Shown here: positions 18,835 through 27,200 of the stretch, one piece after another | How positions within the stretch are numbered: the stretch's first letter is position 1 | How the letters are laid out: every line of letters begins with the position of its first letter | DNA from: Synechococcus sp. M44_DOE_062 | Lineage (GTDB): Bacteria; Cyanobacteriota; Cyanobacteriia; Thermostichales; Thermostichaceae | Direction: 5' to 3' | DNA: 42,300 bases | NCBI GenBank assembly: GCA_015295985.1 | Contig: DVDX01000042.1 | Coordinates: forward strand, 1-42,300 | The notes under the pieces: model-generated | Seen by the model: the letters and a program-made list of their open reading frames with translations, nothing else | What the model was told of the DNA's origin: nothing | Databases searched by the model: none | Program-made: the position numbers and the translations under genes

Positions 18835-19668
18835 CTATGACTTGTAAGATCTTTCCAGGAAATCCAAGGCGTGATTCCTCAGTTCGTGATAGGTTTTCAT
18901 CTCGCGCAAATCGTGACGACTGGGGCGTGGACGCGGTAGGTTGACATTTAAAATCTCGGCAATCCGAGCCTTGGGGCCATTGCTCATCAAAACAACTCTG
19001 TCTGACATATAGACAGCCTCATCAACATCGTGGGTAATCATGATAACAGCCTGCCGGTGTGTCTCCCAAATGCCCAAAACCTCTTCCTGAAGTCGGCGTC
19101 GGGTGAGGGCATCCAAAGCTCCAAATGGCTCATCCATGAGCAATAACTTTGGCCGAATTGCTAAAGCCCGAGCAATTCCTACCCGCTGTTTCATCCCCCC
19201 AGAAATTTGATCGGGATATTTGTCGGCAGCCGCCTCTAGATGAACCAAGCGGATGTGCTCTTCGGTGATCTGCCGACGCTCTTGACGGGATTTGGTTTTG
19301 AGCACCTCATCCACCGCAAGCTGAATGTTGCCCCGTACTGTTAGCCACGGCAACAATGAATACTGTTGAAATACCATCATCCGCTCGGCTCCCGGCTTGC
19401 GAATCGGCTTACCCTCTAGGGTCAGGGATCCCTCTGTTGGTTGTTCTAGCCCTGCCACCAGTTTGAGCAAGGTGGATTTGCCACAGCCGGAATGACCAAT
19501 AATCGAGACGTACTCGGTTTCACCTACGGTGAGATCAATGCCATCGAGCACCACCAAATCTTGTCCCTGCCGGTTCCGATAAGTTTTCACCACCCCTTGG
19601 ATATCCAAGAAAGCATCTGATTTGGTTGGGAGATTCAAACCTTGGGTAACAGAAGCTGGATAATTCAT
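18835..19668 (-). CDS. NrtD/SsuB-type ABC transporter ATPase
   Basis: The 277-residue product is the ATPase of a nitrate/sulfonate/taurine-type importer. It has Walker A GHSGCGKST, signature ISGGMKQRVGIARAL (Ile instead of the usual Leu at the first position), Walker B LLLMDEPFGALDA and the switch region ITHDVDEAVYMSD. A GGAG site precedes the ATG. It is the last gene of a leftward cluster (permease, binding protein, ATPase), but 391 bases separate it from the binding-protein gene, so it may have its own promoter or a processed message. It lacks the NrtC-type binding-protein fusion. Substrate is unresolved; cyanate, nitrate or another small anion are possible. Confidence 0.85.
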   Translation of the reverse strand: MNYPASVTQGLNLPTKSDAFLDIQGVVKTYRNRQGQDLVVLDGIDLTVGETEYVSIIGHSGCGKSTLLKLVAGLEQPTEGSLTLEGKPIRKPGAERMMVFQQYSLLPWLTVRGNIQLAVDEVLKTKSRQERRQITEEHIRLVHLEAAADKYPDQISGGMKQRVGIARALAIRPKLLLMDEPFGALDALTRRRLQEEVLGIWETHRQAVIMITHDVDEAVYMSDRVVLMSNGPKARIAEILNVNLPRPRPSRHDLREMKTYHELRNHALDFLERSYKS

Positions 19669-20059
19669 GAAAAAGTCTCTCCTGGTTGATTAGTCAATAT
19701 CGAAAATCAGCAATAGGTGAATCTATCCAAGCAAGATATAGCTTTTCCCAACGGAGTTCTATTATAAGAAATGGCCAGCTAGAAGAGATTGAGGTAGATA
19801 TTGAACCGAGACTTTCGTAGAGAGCTGTAGATTTGGGTGAGCTGATCCATCTTTTGACTGTTGCAGAGTCGGGCGTAAGAAAGGGGAGAGTGATAATGCT
19901 TGCTGGCCTTTCATGGTGAGATCTCCGATGGGAGAGAATTGCAGGAAACATCAGTAGGCTAGAAGTTGGTTTTTGTGAAAAGGGCTTGGCAAACGATGCT
20001 TGTAGAGCCTATCCCTTAAACTGTTTTGTGACTCTGTCGAAAAAGAGGTTTGTTGGACA
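19669..20059 (-). other. Gene-free gap of 391 bases inside the transporter cluster
   Basis: No convincing gene lies here. An open frame on the minus strand (85 codons from an ATG at 19951) has no ribosome site and no recognisable similarity. GGATCC palindromes, dense elsewhere, are absent. The last bases hold the ribosome site GGAG of the ATPase gene. The gap could hold a promoter or a decayed insertion. Confidence 0.45.
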
Positions 20060-21478
20060 TCAGGATCGGCCTCCATAAGCTGTGGTGCGTATCCCCGGAA
20101 AAAACTGTAAAGGACGATTGGCGCGGATTTCGAAGCTATTGAGGTAACCCACAGGATCACCGGGATCAAAGGCTTTGCCATCGATAAATACCTCCTTTGG
20201 CTCCACCTTAAAATCCTCGGCAGGGCAAGGGATCCCCATTTCAGCGGCGATCTCCCGATACAGATCGGTGCGCCATGCTCGCCGGATCTGCTCCTCCACA
20301 TCAGCAGGGATCTCGGCGATTTGGTTCCAACGGGCCGCTTGAGTGACCAGCCAGAGCCCCTGAGATTGCCACAGAAACGTGGAGTGATCCTGCTCTGGGT
20401 GAGGTAGATCCTCAGGCATCCGAAAAAACAAGGTACTGTCTGGCATCTGGCGAGTCCGGTCTTGTCCATCAAAGCCGCCATAGTTGTAGTTCCCCACAAT
20501 GGCAGGTCTGGTGTAGCGCAGGGGAGCACCTGTGTAGGCGCGGGCCGAAATCAACTCCGCCACCTCCTCCCGGTGGTCATCGCAATACCGACAGGCTTCG
20601 ATCATCGCCATCACCAACGAGCGGTAGGTGCGGGGGTTCTCCTCGATAAAGCTCTCCATCACCGCCAATACTCGGTCGGGATGTCCACGCCAGATCTCTT
20701 TGCCGTGGGTGAAGGTGAACCCCACTCCCTCATTGCCCGCAATGGCACGGGTATTCCACGGCTCTGCCACCATGTAAGCTTGCATGGATCCAATGCGGAT
20801 ATGAGTCACCATCTGTGGCGGGGGAATGATAATGATGCGGAACTCGGCCATGGGATCGATCCCGGCTGCCCCTGCCAGATAGCGAATGAAGTACTCGTAG
20901 ATGGCGGAACTGAGCACTGTTGCCCACAGTCGCCGCTCGCCGGGCAAGCTCTGGAAATACCCACGAAAATCCCGTCCGAAGAGCTCCAGATCGCCCTTGT
21001 ATTCATACCAAGGCCGCAAGCCGTAGTCCCACATGGCGCGGTTCATGGTCATGGCGTTGCCGTGGCGATGAATGGTCATGGCCGCACACAGGGGAACCCG
21101 CCGCGCCCCTTCTGCCCCTAAGCGGGCATTGGTCACTGCTCCCGCCACCACCGGTGAGGCATCCAAGCGTCCGAAGATCACCCCATCGCGAGAGTTGGCC
21201 CAACTGGACTCGCGGCTCAAGCGCACATTCAACCCATATTTGCGAAAGAAACCTTTCTCATAAGCCACAGCAAAGGGTGCACAGTCGTTGACCGGCACAT
21301 GGCCCACCGTTAAATTGGGCTTTTCCAGGGATCCAGGATCCACCACCGGCTCGATATCGGCAGCCTCCACGGCTCTGTATCCTCTGCTCACCAGGATCCC
21401 GGCCCCCACAGCCCCCAAGCCCTGCAAGACTTTTCGGCGAAAACACAGTTTTGCACCACCTTCGGCCAGGACTTTCAT
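20060..21478 (-). CDS. NrtA/CynA-like ABC transporter substrate-binding protein
   Basis: The 472-residue product carries a twin-arginine-like export signal (FRRKVLQGLG followed by a hydrophobic run) and then an NrtA-family fold: LTVGHVPVNDCAPFAVAYEKG, RIIIIPPPQMVTHIR and YMVAEPWNTRAI. Where NrtA has GGTHDMW, this protein reads WATVLSSAIYEYFIRYL, so the His of the nitrate site is not conserved. That suggests a ligand other than nitrate, or a different binding mode; it is inference. GGAGG lies eight bases before the ATG. It follows the permease gene at 161 bases. Cyanate (CynA) is a possible alternative, but no cyanase gene is in the window. Confidence 0.82.
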   Translation of the reverse strand: MKVLAEGGAKLCFRRKVLQGLGAVGAGILVSRGYRAVEAADIEPVVDPGSLEKPNLTVGHVPVNDCAPFAVAYEKGFFRKYGLNVRLSRESSWANSRDGVIFGRLDASPVVAGAVTNARLGAEGARRVPLCAAMTIHRHGNAMTMNRAMWDYGLRPWYEYKGDLELFGRDFRGYFQSLPGERRLWATVLSSAIYEYFIRYLAGAAGIDPMAEFRIIIIPPPQMVTHIRIGSMQAYMVAEPWNTRAIAGNEGVGFTFTHGKEIWRGHPDRVLAVMESFIEENPRTYRSLVMAMIEACRYCDDHREEVAELISARAYTGAPLRYTRPAIVGNYNYGGFDGQDRTRQMPDSTLFFRMPEDLPHPEQDHSTFLWQSQGLWLVTQAARWNQIAEIPADVEEQIRRAWRTDLYREIAAEMGIPCPAEDFKVEPKEVFIDGKAFDPGDPVGYLNSFEIRANRPLQFFPGIRTTAYGGRS

Positions 21479-21639
21479 GAAAAACCCTCCGGTCGATGAC
21501 TTTGGTCAGGCAAGCATTGCGTAGCAGAGAGGGAGCAATTTGCAAAGCCAACAAAAAACTGATCCGGATCTAAAAATTTCTGAGAGCGAAGCTCGTCATT
21601 GACATCGAGAGGAACCGAAAAAGAGAAAATCACCCGGCT

Positions 21640-22479
21640 CTAGGTCTGGGTTGCCGGTCGGTGGGTCACCCAGCTTTGGATCCGTCGCAAAGCCAGATCC
21701 AGCACCAGCCCCGTTGCTCCAATCAGCAACACCGACAGGAACACTGCGCTTAAATTGAGACGGTTCCATTCATCCCAGACAAAAAATCCAATGCCAATGC
21801 CGCCGGTCAGCATTTCGACGGCCACAATGACCAACCAAGCAATGCCCAAGCTGATACGCAAGCCCGTAAATACATAGGGCAGGGCGGCAGGCCAGATGAT
21901 CTTGAGGATCCGTCGCCAGCGGGGCATTTCCAGCACCAGTGCCACATCCAGATAGTCTTGGGGCACACTGGCCACCCCCAAGGCCGTATTGATGAGGGTT
22001 GGCCACAGAGAGGTGATGAATATCACGAAAATGGCTGCGGGATCCGCCGAATTAAAAATAGACAGGGCAATGGGCAGCCAGGCTAGTGGAGAAACCGGCC
22101 TCAAAATCTGGACAGTTGGGTTAAACATCGCCATTGCCGATGGCGACATTCCAATCCAAAACCCCATAGGAATGGCCACCACTGCGCCCAGCAAAAAGCC
22201 AATCAAAACCCGCCGCAAACTCGCCAACAAGAGCCAGCCAACGCCCAAATCGCCCGGCCCACGCCGATAGAATGGATGAAGAATGTAGTCGAGATTGTCA
22301 ACAAAGGCTTGTGGTGGAGTGGGCACCAACTCCCTGCGAAAAAGAGCAACAACCCACCAAATTGCCAGTAGCAGGGCAAATCCGGCCATTGGCAAAATGA
22401 CCTGTTCTCGCCAAACGTACCTTTGGATCCAAAAACTTCCCCTGCGACCAATAGCCACCAGTTGAGAGCGGTTCTGCAT
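21640..22479 (-). CDS. NrtB-like ABC transporter permease
   Basis: The 279-residue product is an integral membrane subunit of an NrtB/CynB/SsuC-type importer, with about six membrane segments. The EAA-type ATPase contact loop is recognisable as GVASVPQDYLDVALVLEMPRW, and the C-terminal block WLVIVAVEMLTGGIGIGFFVWDEWN matches the NrtB family in pattern. Its length equals that of typical NrtB, without the N-terminal extension of the copy in the nirA operon. It is the first gene of the leftward cluster, so the promoter should be in the 442 bases upstream. Confidence 0.86.
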   Translation of the reverse strand: MQNRSQLVAIGRRGSFWIQRYVWREQVILPMAGFALLLAIWWVVALFRRELVPTPPQAFVDNLDYILHPFYRRGPGDLGVGWLLLASLRRVLIGFLLGAVVAIPMGFWIGMSPSAMAMFNPTVQILRPVSPLAWLPIALSIFNSADPAAIFVIFITSLWPTLINTALGVASVPQDYLDVALVLEMPRWRRILKIIWPAALPYVFTGLRISLGIAWLVIVAVEMLTGGIGIGFFVWDEWNRLNLSAVFLSVLLIGATGLVLDLALRRIQSWVTHRPATQT

Positions 22480-22544
22480 GTTGTTTGTAAGGTGAGGAGA
22501 AGTGAGGGGGGCAAGCTAAACAGCCGCTAGAGGGGGATAAAAGG

Positions 22545-22558
22545 GTACTGATAGTAAC
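22545..22558 (-). promoter_or_regulatory. Weak NtcA-like site upstream of the second transporter
   Basis: On the minus strand GTTACTATCAGTAC reads GTT-N8-TAC, one base from the NtcA consensus. A TAN3T hexamer (TAGCTT, minus strand from 22518) lies 26 bases downstream, slightly more than the usual 22-23. Possible nitrogen control of the transporter; weak evidence. Confidence 0.3.
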
Positions 22559-22587
22559 CCTCAGTCCCTTAGAAGGCATCCAGCCGA

Positions 22588-22619
22588 TGTACGCAAAATC
22601 CCTCTAGGGCAGACGTACA
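22588..22619. repeat. Nested stem-loop
   Basis: TGTACG (22588-22593) pairs with CGTACA (22614-22619), and inside it CCCT-CT-AGGG (22600-22609) forms a second short stem. It lies in the leader region of the leftward transporter and could be a regulatory RNA structure or protein site. Confidence 0.35.
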
Positions 22620-22921
22620 ACTCCGTAGCCACCTCTTAATGCCGACGGGGTTAGCTGACGGGCTAGAGCTAAGAGATGCTCTCCCTGGCGTTTGCTCAGA
22701 GTAAGCCCCCGAAATGGTTCCCCCGCTCTTGTTCAAAAACTGAACAGGATTAGGCTGGCCGGCATGGCTAGATGCTATCAGGGCCGATTCCTGATGTCAA
22801 GCCAAGGCAATTTCATCAATCTATAAACCCATATATATGCAAACCTGTTTTAGCAAGTTTCTCGGCTGAGGTTTCCAAGAGCCTCAATCCTCCAGTTGCC
22901 TCACGTTGCCTAGCACAGAAT

Positions 22922-24445
22922 TTACAGCTCTGAGCTGGAAGCCGTTTTTGAGTAAAACTCACGCATTTCTGTAAACCACTCCAACCGCGAGAGATCCCAG
23001 GTGTAGAACATGTGTCCGCCGCGATAATGACGTAGGGTGAGGTTGGCTTTTAGCCGTGGATCCAACTTCATCAAATCCACCAGGTGATTCGAGGCAAAGT
23101 AGGGAGTGACCAGGTCGTAAAAACCATGATGAATGCTCACCCGCATGTGGGGGTTGAGGGCCATACTGCTGCGCAGCTCATCCATTGCGCCGATGAATCC
23201 TTGTTTCAACTCTCCTTTCGGGGTGAACCGCCAGGACTTGAACACCTCTAGGTTCAGTAGGTGATAGGTCAACTCCGTTTCTACTTGCAAGGTCTCCCGC
23301 AAGTGGCTGTTGATGGCCGCCGTGAACAAGCGATCTAGCCCATCCAAGGTGGGATCGGATCCCTCAAAGGTAGGCCGATCCGGAAAGGGATCCACCGTGG
23401 TTACAGAAGCATCGTAAAGCCCCAGCACCAGTCGCTGCGACCGCAACAGCTCGCGGGCAAAACTGGCGATATCGATCCGCCCGCCTTTGTGGGCCACATA
23501 CTCTGGAGATAAGCCGATCCCTGCCGCCATCTCCTGATACACCGCTTGCCGTTCTGCCTCTGGCATCGCCTCCCCCATAGCCAAGAGGGGCAGCAGACGT
23601 TGCCGGGCAAAGCGTTCTGCTTTGGGCAGCAGGATCTGCAAATCCTTCCCCCAGCCACACCGTCCATGATGAGCTGCTGTGGCCACGTAGGAAGGGAAAA
23701 GCGTTGCCCAGGTGCTGAGGTTATAGTCGTTGGTCTCCAGCAACCCAAACTCAAGTGCAGGGGAGATGAGAATGGCCCCAGACAAGCCCACGCCAAACTT
23801 GGATTGCAGCTCCTTGGCCAGCCGCGCTACCCGAAACCCACCGTAGCTCTCGCCGGCAATGAAAATGGGGGAAAGCCAGCGTTTGTATCGGGAAAGGAAG
23901 CCCTGAATGAACTCGCCCAAGGATTGCAAATCCCGTTCCACATCCCAGAAGGGAGCTTCCTTAGGGGGATCCTCCGCCTTAGCATCCGGTTGGGGGGGCT
24001 TGGCCGCCGAATCGGATTTCTCCCGGGAATCTTTGGCATCTTGAGAATCCTTGGGCAGGGCGCGGCTGAACCCCGTCCCCACCGGATCGACAAAGACCAG
24101 GTCGGAAAAGGGCAGCCAACTTTCGGCATTGTCCACCAGCCGCACCGGAGAGGGAGGCAAACTGCCATTGGGCCCGAAGCCAATCCGTTTGGGCCCCAGG
24201 GCTCCCATGTGTAGGTAGGCAGAGGCCGCGCCAGGCCCGCCGTTGAATACAAAAGTGAGAGGGCGGTGCTGCGCAGCGGAGTCTTGCTTCAGATAGGCGA
24301 CGTGAAAGATCTCGGCCACCGGCTTTTCCCGCTGAAAAAGGGTCTGCCAACCGGCCAGCGCTCGGTAGGTGAAGCTCTCCTCTCCAGCCGTAAACCTGTG
24401 CTCAGTGGAGGAGAGGGGGGGAGTGGGCTTGGATTCAGTAGCCAT
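22922..24445 (-). CDS. S10 serine carboxypeptidase-like protein
   Basis: The 507-residue alpha/beta-hydrolase resembles peptidase family S10. Visible landmarks are the oxyanion-region FVFNGGPGAASAYLHMGALGP, the nucleophile GESYGG (Ser about residue 201), the probable catalytic Asp in YDLVTPY and the His in GGHMFYTW. No signal peptide is seen, although family members are often secreted. A Lys/Asp/Pro-rich low-complexity insert (about residues 132-162) interrupts the region after FVDPVGTGFSRALP. The physiological substrate is unknown. The gene stands alone, about 80 bases from the VirB10-like gene upstream on the same strand. Confidence 0.85.
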   Translation of the reverse strand: MATESKPTPPLSSTEHRFTAGEESFTYRALAGWQTLFQREKPVAEIFHVAYLKQDSAAQHRPLTFVFNGGPGAASAYLHMGALGPKRIGFGPNGSLPPSPVRLVDNAESWLPFSDLVFVDPVGTGFSRALPKDSQDAKDSREKSDSAAKPPQPDAKAEDPPKEAPFWDVERDLQSLGEFIQGFLSRYKRWLSPIFIAGESYGGFRVARLAKELQSKFGVGLSGAILISPALEFGLLETNDYNLSTWATLFPSYVATAAHHGRCGWGKDLQILLPKAERFARQRLLPLLAMGEAMPEAERQAVYQEMAAGIGLSPEYVAHKGGRIDIASFARELLRSQRLVLGLYDASVTTVDPFPDRPTFEGSDPTLDGLDRLFTAAINSHLRETLQVETELTYHLLNLEVFKSWRFTPKGELKQGFIGAMDELRSSMALNPHMRVSIHHGFYDLVTPYFASNHLVDLMKLDPRLKANLTLRHYRGGHMFYTWDLSRLEWFTEMREFYSKTASSSEL

Positions 24446-24522
24446 GAAATGAAAACAGGGATCGGCAACTTGATCCCCAGTGAATCACAAGTCGCCGGCC
24501 ATCAACACCCCCAAATGGAATC

Positions 24523-25116
24523 TCACAGCGTCAGCGGAGCTTCCAAGGTCAGATTGAAAGATTGGCCAGGGCGCAGCACCACCACCTGCGGAGCGGTAAC
24601 ATTGCCCACCGCCACTCCGGTCACGGCGCCTCCTAAGACATTGCCCACCGAGACCCCGCCCGTGATCGCCCCCAAAATGGCCCCTGCGGCTGCCCCAATG
24701 GCTGCATCTTGAGCAATGGCCTCAGCCGAATACTGACGGGGATCCTTTTCATCGTGGAGGATGTTGGAGGAAGCTCGTAGGCTGTAGGTACGACCGCCGA
24801 GAACAATAGAAGTACCGACAAAGCGGGATCCGCCCGCTGCAGGTTCCATCTGTCCAAAAACGCGGCTACCCGCCGGGATCACCAAGCGCCCCTGGCTGTC
24901 AAAAATGTTCTGAGTAACAGCCACTTCCAGAGGATAGACGGTGTCGGGATAAAAGTATTGCGGCCCTTCGCTGCTCAGGCTGCCGACCGGGATGATTGTC
25001 CCCTGTTCAAGACGGTAGGCACCCAATTCAAATAGCGGCTGAGCCGAACTTGGCAGAGGGGCCAACGCAGGGATCCCGGCCAGGCCAATAAGGGCTGCTG
25101 TTAAGATAGCTTTCAT
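24523..25116 (-). CDS. Exported protein with VirB10/TrbI-like domain
   Basis: The 197-residue product has a Sec signal peptide ending near PLPSSAQP, then a small beta domain with LEQGTIIPVGS, DSQGRLVIPAGSRVFGQ and LRPGQSFNLTLEAPL, the pattern of the VirB10/TrbI family C-terminal domain. A Gly/Ala-rich segment (AAGAILGAITGG) could be a membrane hairpin. I start it at ATG 25116, with GGAG nine bases upstream; an in-frame TTG at 25131 is less likely. No other conjugation or type IV secretion gene is nearby, so it probably has a different envelope role. Confidence 0.72.
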   Translation of the reverse strand: MKAILTAALIGLAGIPALAPLPSSAQPLFELGAYRLEQGTIIPVGSLSSEGPQYFYPDTVYPLEVAVTQNIFDSQGRLVIPAGSRVFGQMEPAAGGSRFVGTSIVLGGRTYSLRASSNILHDEKDPRQYSAEAIAQDAAIGAAAGAILGAITGGVSVGNVLGGAVTGVAVGNVTAPQVVVLRPGQSFNLTLEAPLTL

Positions 25117-25320
25117 GAGTAGAGTCTCCAATGCTTCTCCAAGTTCTGCAGAGTTCTGAGCAGTTGCCTGAAGCTGTTCCAGGTCAATTTGCTTCCTTAT
25201 CTCAACTTCTCTCCACTTCTAGGTTACCGAATCCTTCCTGAAGCTTGTTTTCCCCCACCAGTAGATTTGTCTTCAACTGTTGGCAGTTTGGGTGACCATC
25301 CTGCAGCACAACGCCTCTTA

Positions 25321-25346
25321 TTAGAAATGCTGGTTAGAAATGCTGG
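25321..25346. repeat. 13-bp tandem duplication across the thiL stop
   Basis: TTAGAAATGCTGG occurs twice head to tail (25321-25333 and 25334-25346). Each copy carries the TAA of the leftward thiL frame; the first stop in reading order is used, so the protein ends inside the duplicated unit. Confidence 0.8.
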
Positions 25347-26356
25347 AAGGCTTGCTGACGACTGAGGGCTTGCCCGTCCTTCAGCCAAACGGTTCCCTGC
25401 GGATCCCAGCCCGTCACTTCTCCAATCCAAACCGCCCCCGGCAATCTTTCCAACAGATGCTTGGCCAGCGACACCTCGGCACTGAGGAGCAGCTCAAAAT
25501 CTTCGCCTCCATAGAGCGCCCACTCCAAGGCTTGGGCCGGAAAAGCCTGCCGCAAAGCTTCTGAAATCGGGATCCGCTCCACCTCAATCCTCGCCTCCAC
25601 CCCACTGGCCTGACATACCTGCACCAGGGCATCCGCCAAGCCATCGCTGGTGTCCATACCGGCAATGCGCAAGGGATCCGGGATCCTGTCCAAGAGGGAC
25701 ACCAGATCCAGTCGCGGGCGCGGGTATTGGTGAGCTCTGATCAACTGCTCGCGCTCGGCTGCCGTGGCTGAGGATCCCTGTTCAGGATGGAGAAGCAGTT
25801 CCAAGCCTGCCCGCGCATCTCCGTGCGGCCCTGTCACCACCAGCCAATCGCCGGGTTGAGCCCGTCTGCGCTGAATAGCCCGCCCTGGCTGCACCGTTCC
25901 CAAAGCCGTGATTGCCACAAACCGATGCGGCGACCGACACAGATCCCCTCCCACCAGTGGGCATCCCCAGCGGGCGCAACAGGCTTGCATCCCTTGATAG
26001 AGCTCCTCCACCCAAACGACCGGTGTGGATCCCGGCAAGCCCAAACCCACCACCAACGCCTGTGGACGGGATCCCATCGCGGCCAGATCTGACAGATTGG
26101 CAGCCACCGCGCGCCAGCCCACCGCATGGGGCGGAGTTGTCAAGTCGCTGAAGTGAACTCCCTCCACCAACACATCGGTTGTCACCACCAACTGCCCCTC
26201 CGGAGCAGCCAACACCGCCGCATCGTCTCCTACCACCTGGGCCGGACAGTAGCGCTGCACGATCTGCAGCAGCCCCGCCTCCCCAATTGCCGAGATGAGT
26301 AGGGGGGAAGGATCGTTCTTTTGTGGGGAAGAACTGTGAGGAAGACCGGAGAACAA
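25334..26356 (-). CDS. thiL: Thiamine-monophosphate kinase
   Basis: ThiL phosphorylates thiamine monophosphate to the active cofactor thiamine diphosphate with ATP. The 340-residue product shows the family blocks GDDAAVLAAPEGQLVVTTDVLVEGVHF, NLSDLAAMGSRPQALVVGLGLP, GGDLCRSP, MDTSDGLADAL and YGGEDFELLL, containing the metal-binding Asp residues. The start is probably TTG 26356: an AGAGGG site lies five bases before it and no Met occurs earlier in the domain. The gene ends inside a 13-bp duplication. Length agrees with cyanobacterial ThiL. Confidence 0.92.
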   Translation of the reverse strand: MFSGLPHSSSPQKNDPSPLLISAIGEAGLLQIVQRYCPAQVVGDDAAVLAAPEGQLVVTTDVLVEGVHFSDLTTPPHAVGWRAVAANLSDLAAMGSRPQALVVGLGLPGSTPVVWVEELYQGMQACCARWGCPLVGGDLCRSPHRFVAITALGTVQPGRAIQRRRAQPGDWLVVTGPHGDARAGLELLLHPEQGSSATAAEREQLIRAHQYPRPRLDLVSLLDRIPDPLRIAGMDTSDGLADALVQVCQASGVEARIEVERIPISEALRQAFPAQALEWALYGGEDFELLLSAEVSLAKHLLERLPGAVWIGEVTGWDPQGTVWLKDGQALSRQQAFQHF

Positions 26357-26471
26357 AACAGCCCTCTGAGGGTAGCAAGGATAACAAAGCTAAAAGATTG
26401 GGTGGATCCTGGATTCTTGTTGGATGTTTCCTATGGATCCCGCCTGCACGCCACAGGCAAGCTAGAGAATT

Positions 26472-27059
26472 CTACCCCGCCGTCCGCTGTCCAATCAGGG
26501 CATAGAAGGGATCCCCGCCTCCGCCTGCCCAAAAGCCCAGCCAACCCATAGGGGCAGGCCGCTGGATCACTTTCACCACCTCAAACCCCGGCACTGACTC
26601 AAAATAGCGCCTGACCAACTCCACCCGCCCCGCCTCGGAGTTGTCCCGCCAAGCCTGGATTGCCTTCTGGAAAAACATGCGATTGGAGAAGCTGACGATG
26701 AACAGGCCCTGGGGCTTTAGGATGCGATACACCTCGGCAAACACCTGCTCCGGCTGCTGCAGATATTGCACCGAAACCGTATTCAGCACTGCCTCGAAGG
26801 ATTGATCGGGGAAAAGCAGAACTGGGTTTTGGTTCAAGTTCTGGATGAAGAAGTGATTGAGCCGAGGGTTGGCCGCCAGTTCCTCAGGGTTCATCCCGTG
26901 CCCTTCCACGTGGGCAAACTCCATCTCAGGTGGCAAATGGGAGACCCAACTGCTCATCAGATCGAGAATGCAGGTCTGAGGCCGCAGGTACTCGCGGTAC
27001 AGATCGGTGAGCTGGCCAATAAAGCCAGAGTCCACATGGGTTACAAAGCGAGGATAGCT
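26472..27059 (-). pseudogene. Class I methyltransferase, 3' part, interrupted by a TnpB element
   Basis: The frame reads SYPRFVTHVDSGFIGQL, DLMSSWVSHLPPE (SAM-binding region) and VSVQYLQQPEQVFAEVYRILKPQGLFIVSFSNRMF, the pattern of a small SAM-dependent methyltransferase widespread in cyanobacteria. The substrate is unknown. Its first 21 codons lie 1.4 kb away at 28425-28487 on the other side of an insertion element. Joining 28425 to 27059 gives one uninterrupted frame of 216 residues. A GTG at 27035 with no obvious ribosome site might still start a 187-residue product lacking the N-terminal 29 residues, so some residual expression is possible. Confidence 0.85.
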
Positions 27060-27200
27060 TTGACATGCTCCCCTGCCTAAGGGCAGGGGATTCTTGTTCT
27101 TGGTTCAGCGACAGCACTTACCGTGTCGGGTTGCCCATCCACGACAGCGGTGCTCATCTCCCCAAGCGTTCCCTCAGTGCTAGGCACCGAGGCGGTTCCC
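27060..27200 (-). ncRNA. Putative omega RNA (reRNA) of TnpB at the right end
   Basis: In TnpB systems the guide RNA scaffold comes from the 3' end of tnpB and the right end of the element, and the guide is the adjoining host sequence. Here the stop of tnpB lies in the right-end stem CCCCTGCC-TAAG-GGCAGGGG (27070-27089), and the guide would start at 27059 reading leftwards (AGCTATCCTCGCTTTG). The 5' limit is only a guess. Presence of the RNA is inferred from family knowledge. Confidence 0.4.
27070..27089. repeat. Right-end hairpin of the IS200/IS605-type element
   Basis: An 8-bp perfect stem CCCCTGCC/GGCAGGGG with loop TAAG lies seven bases inside the TTGA terminus. A variant of the same hairpin occurs at 42257-42276. 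Confidence 0.8.

Larger units (their letters stand above)
22480..22921. other. Intergenic region of 442 bases upstream of the second transporter
   Basis: No gene is visible. The region holds a near-consensus NtcA-like site (22545-22558), a nested stem-loop (22588-22619) and a 6-bp inverted repeat TGTTCA-AAAAC-TGAACA (22730-22746). It should carry the promoter of the leftward transporter and the end of the S10 peptidase transcript. Confidence 0.5.

Noticed and set aside
19694-19951. 85-codon minus-strand frame in the gap of the second transporter
   Set aside because: It lacks a ribosome site and any family pattern, so I treat the gap as non-coding.
20060-22479. Naming the second transporter as cynABD
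   Set aside because: No cyanase gene is present, the gene order differs, and the binding motif does not settle the ligand.
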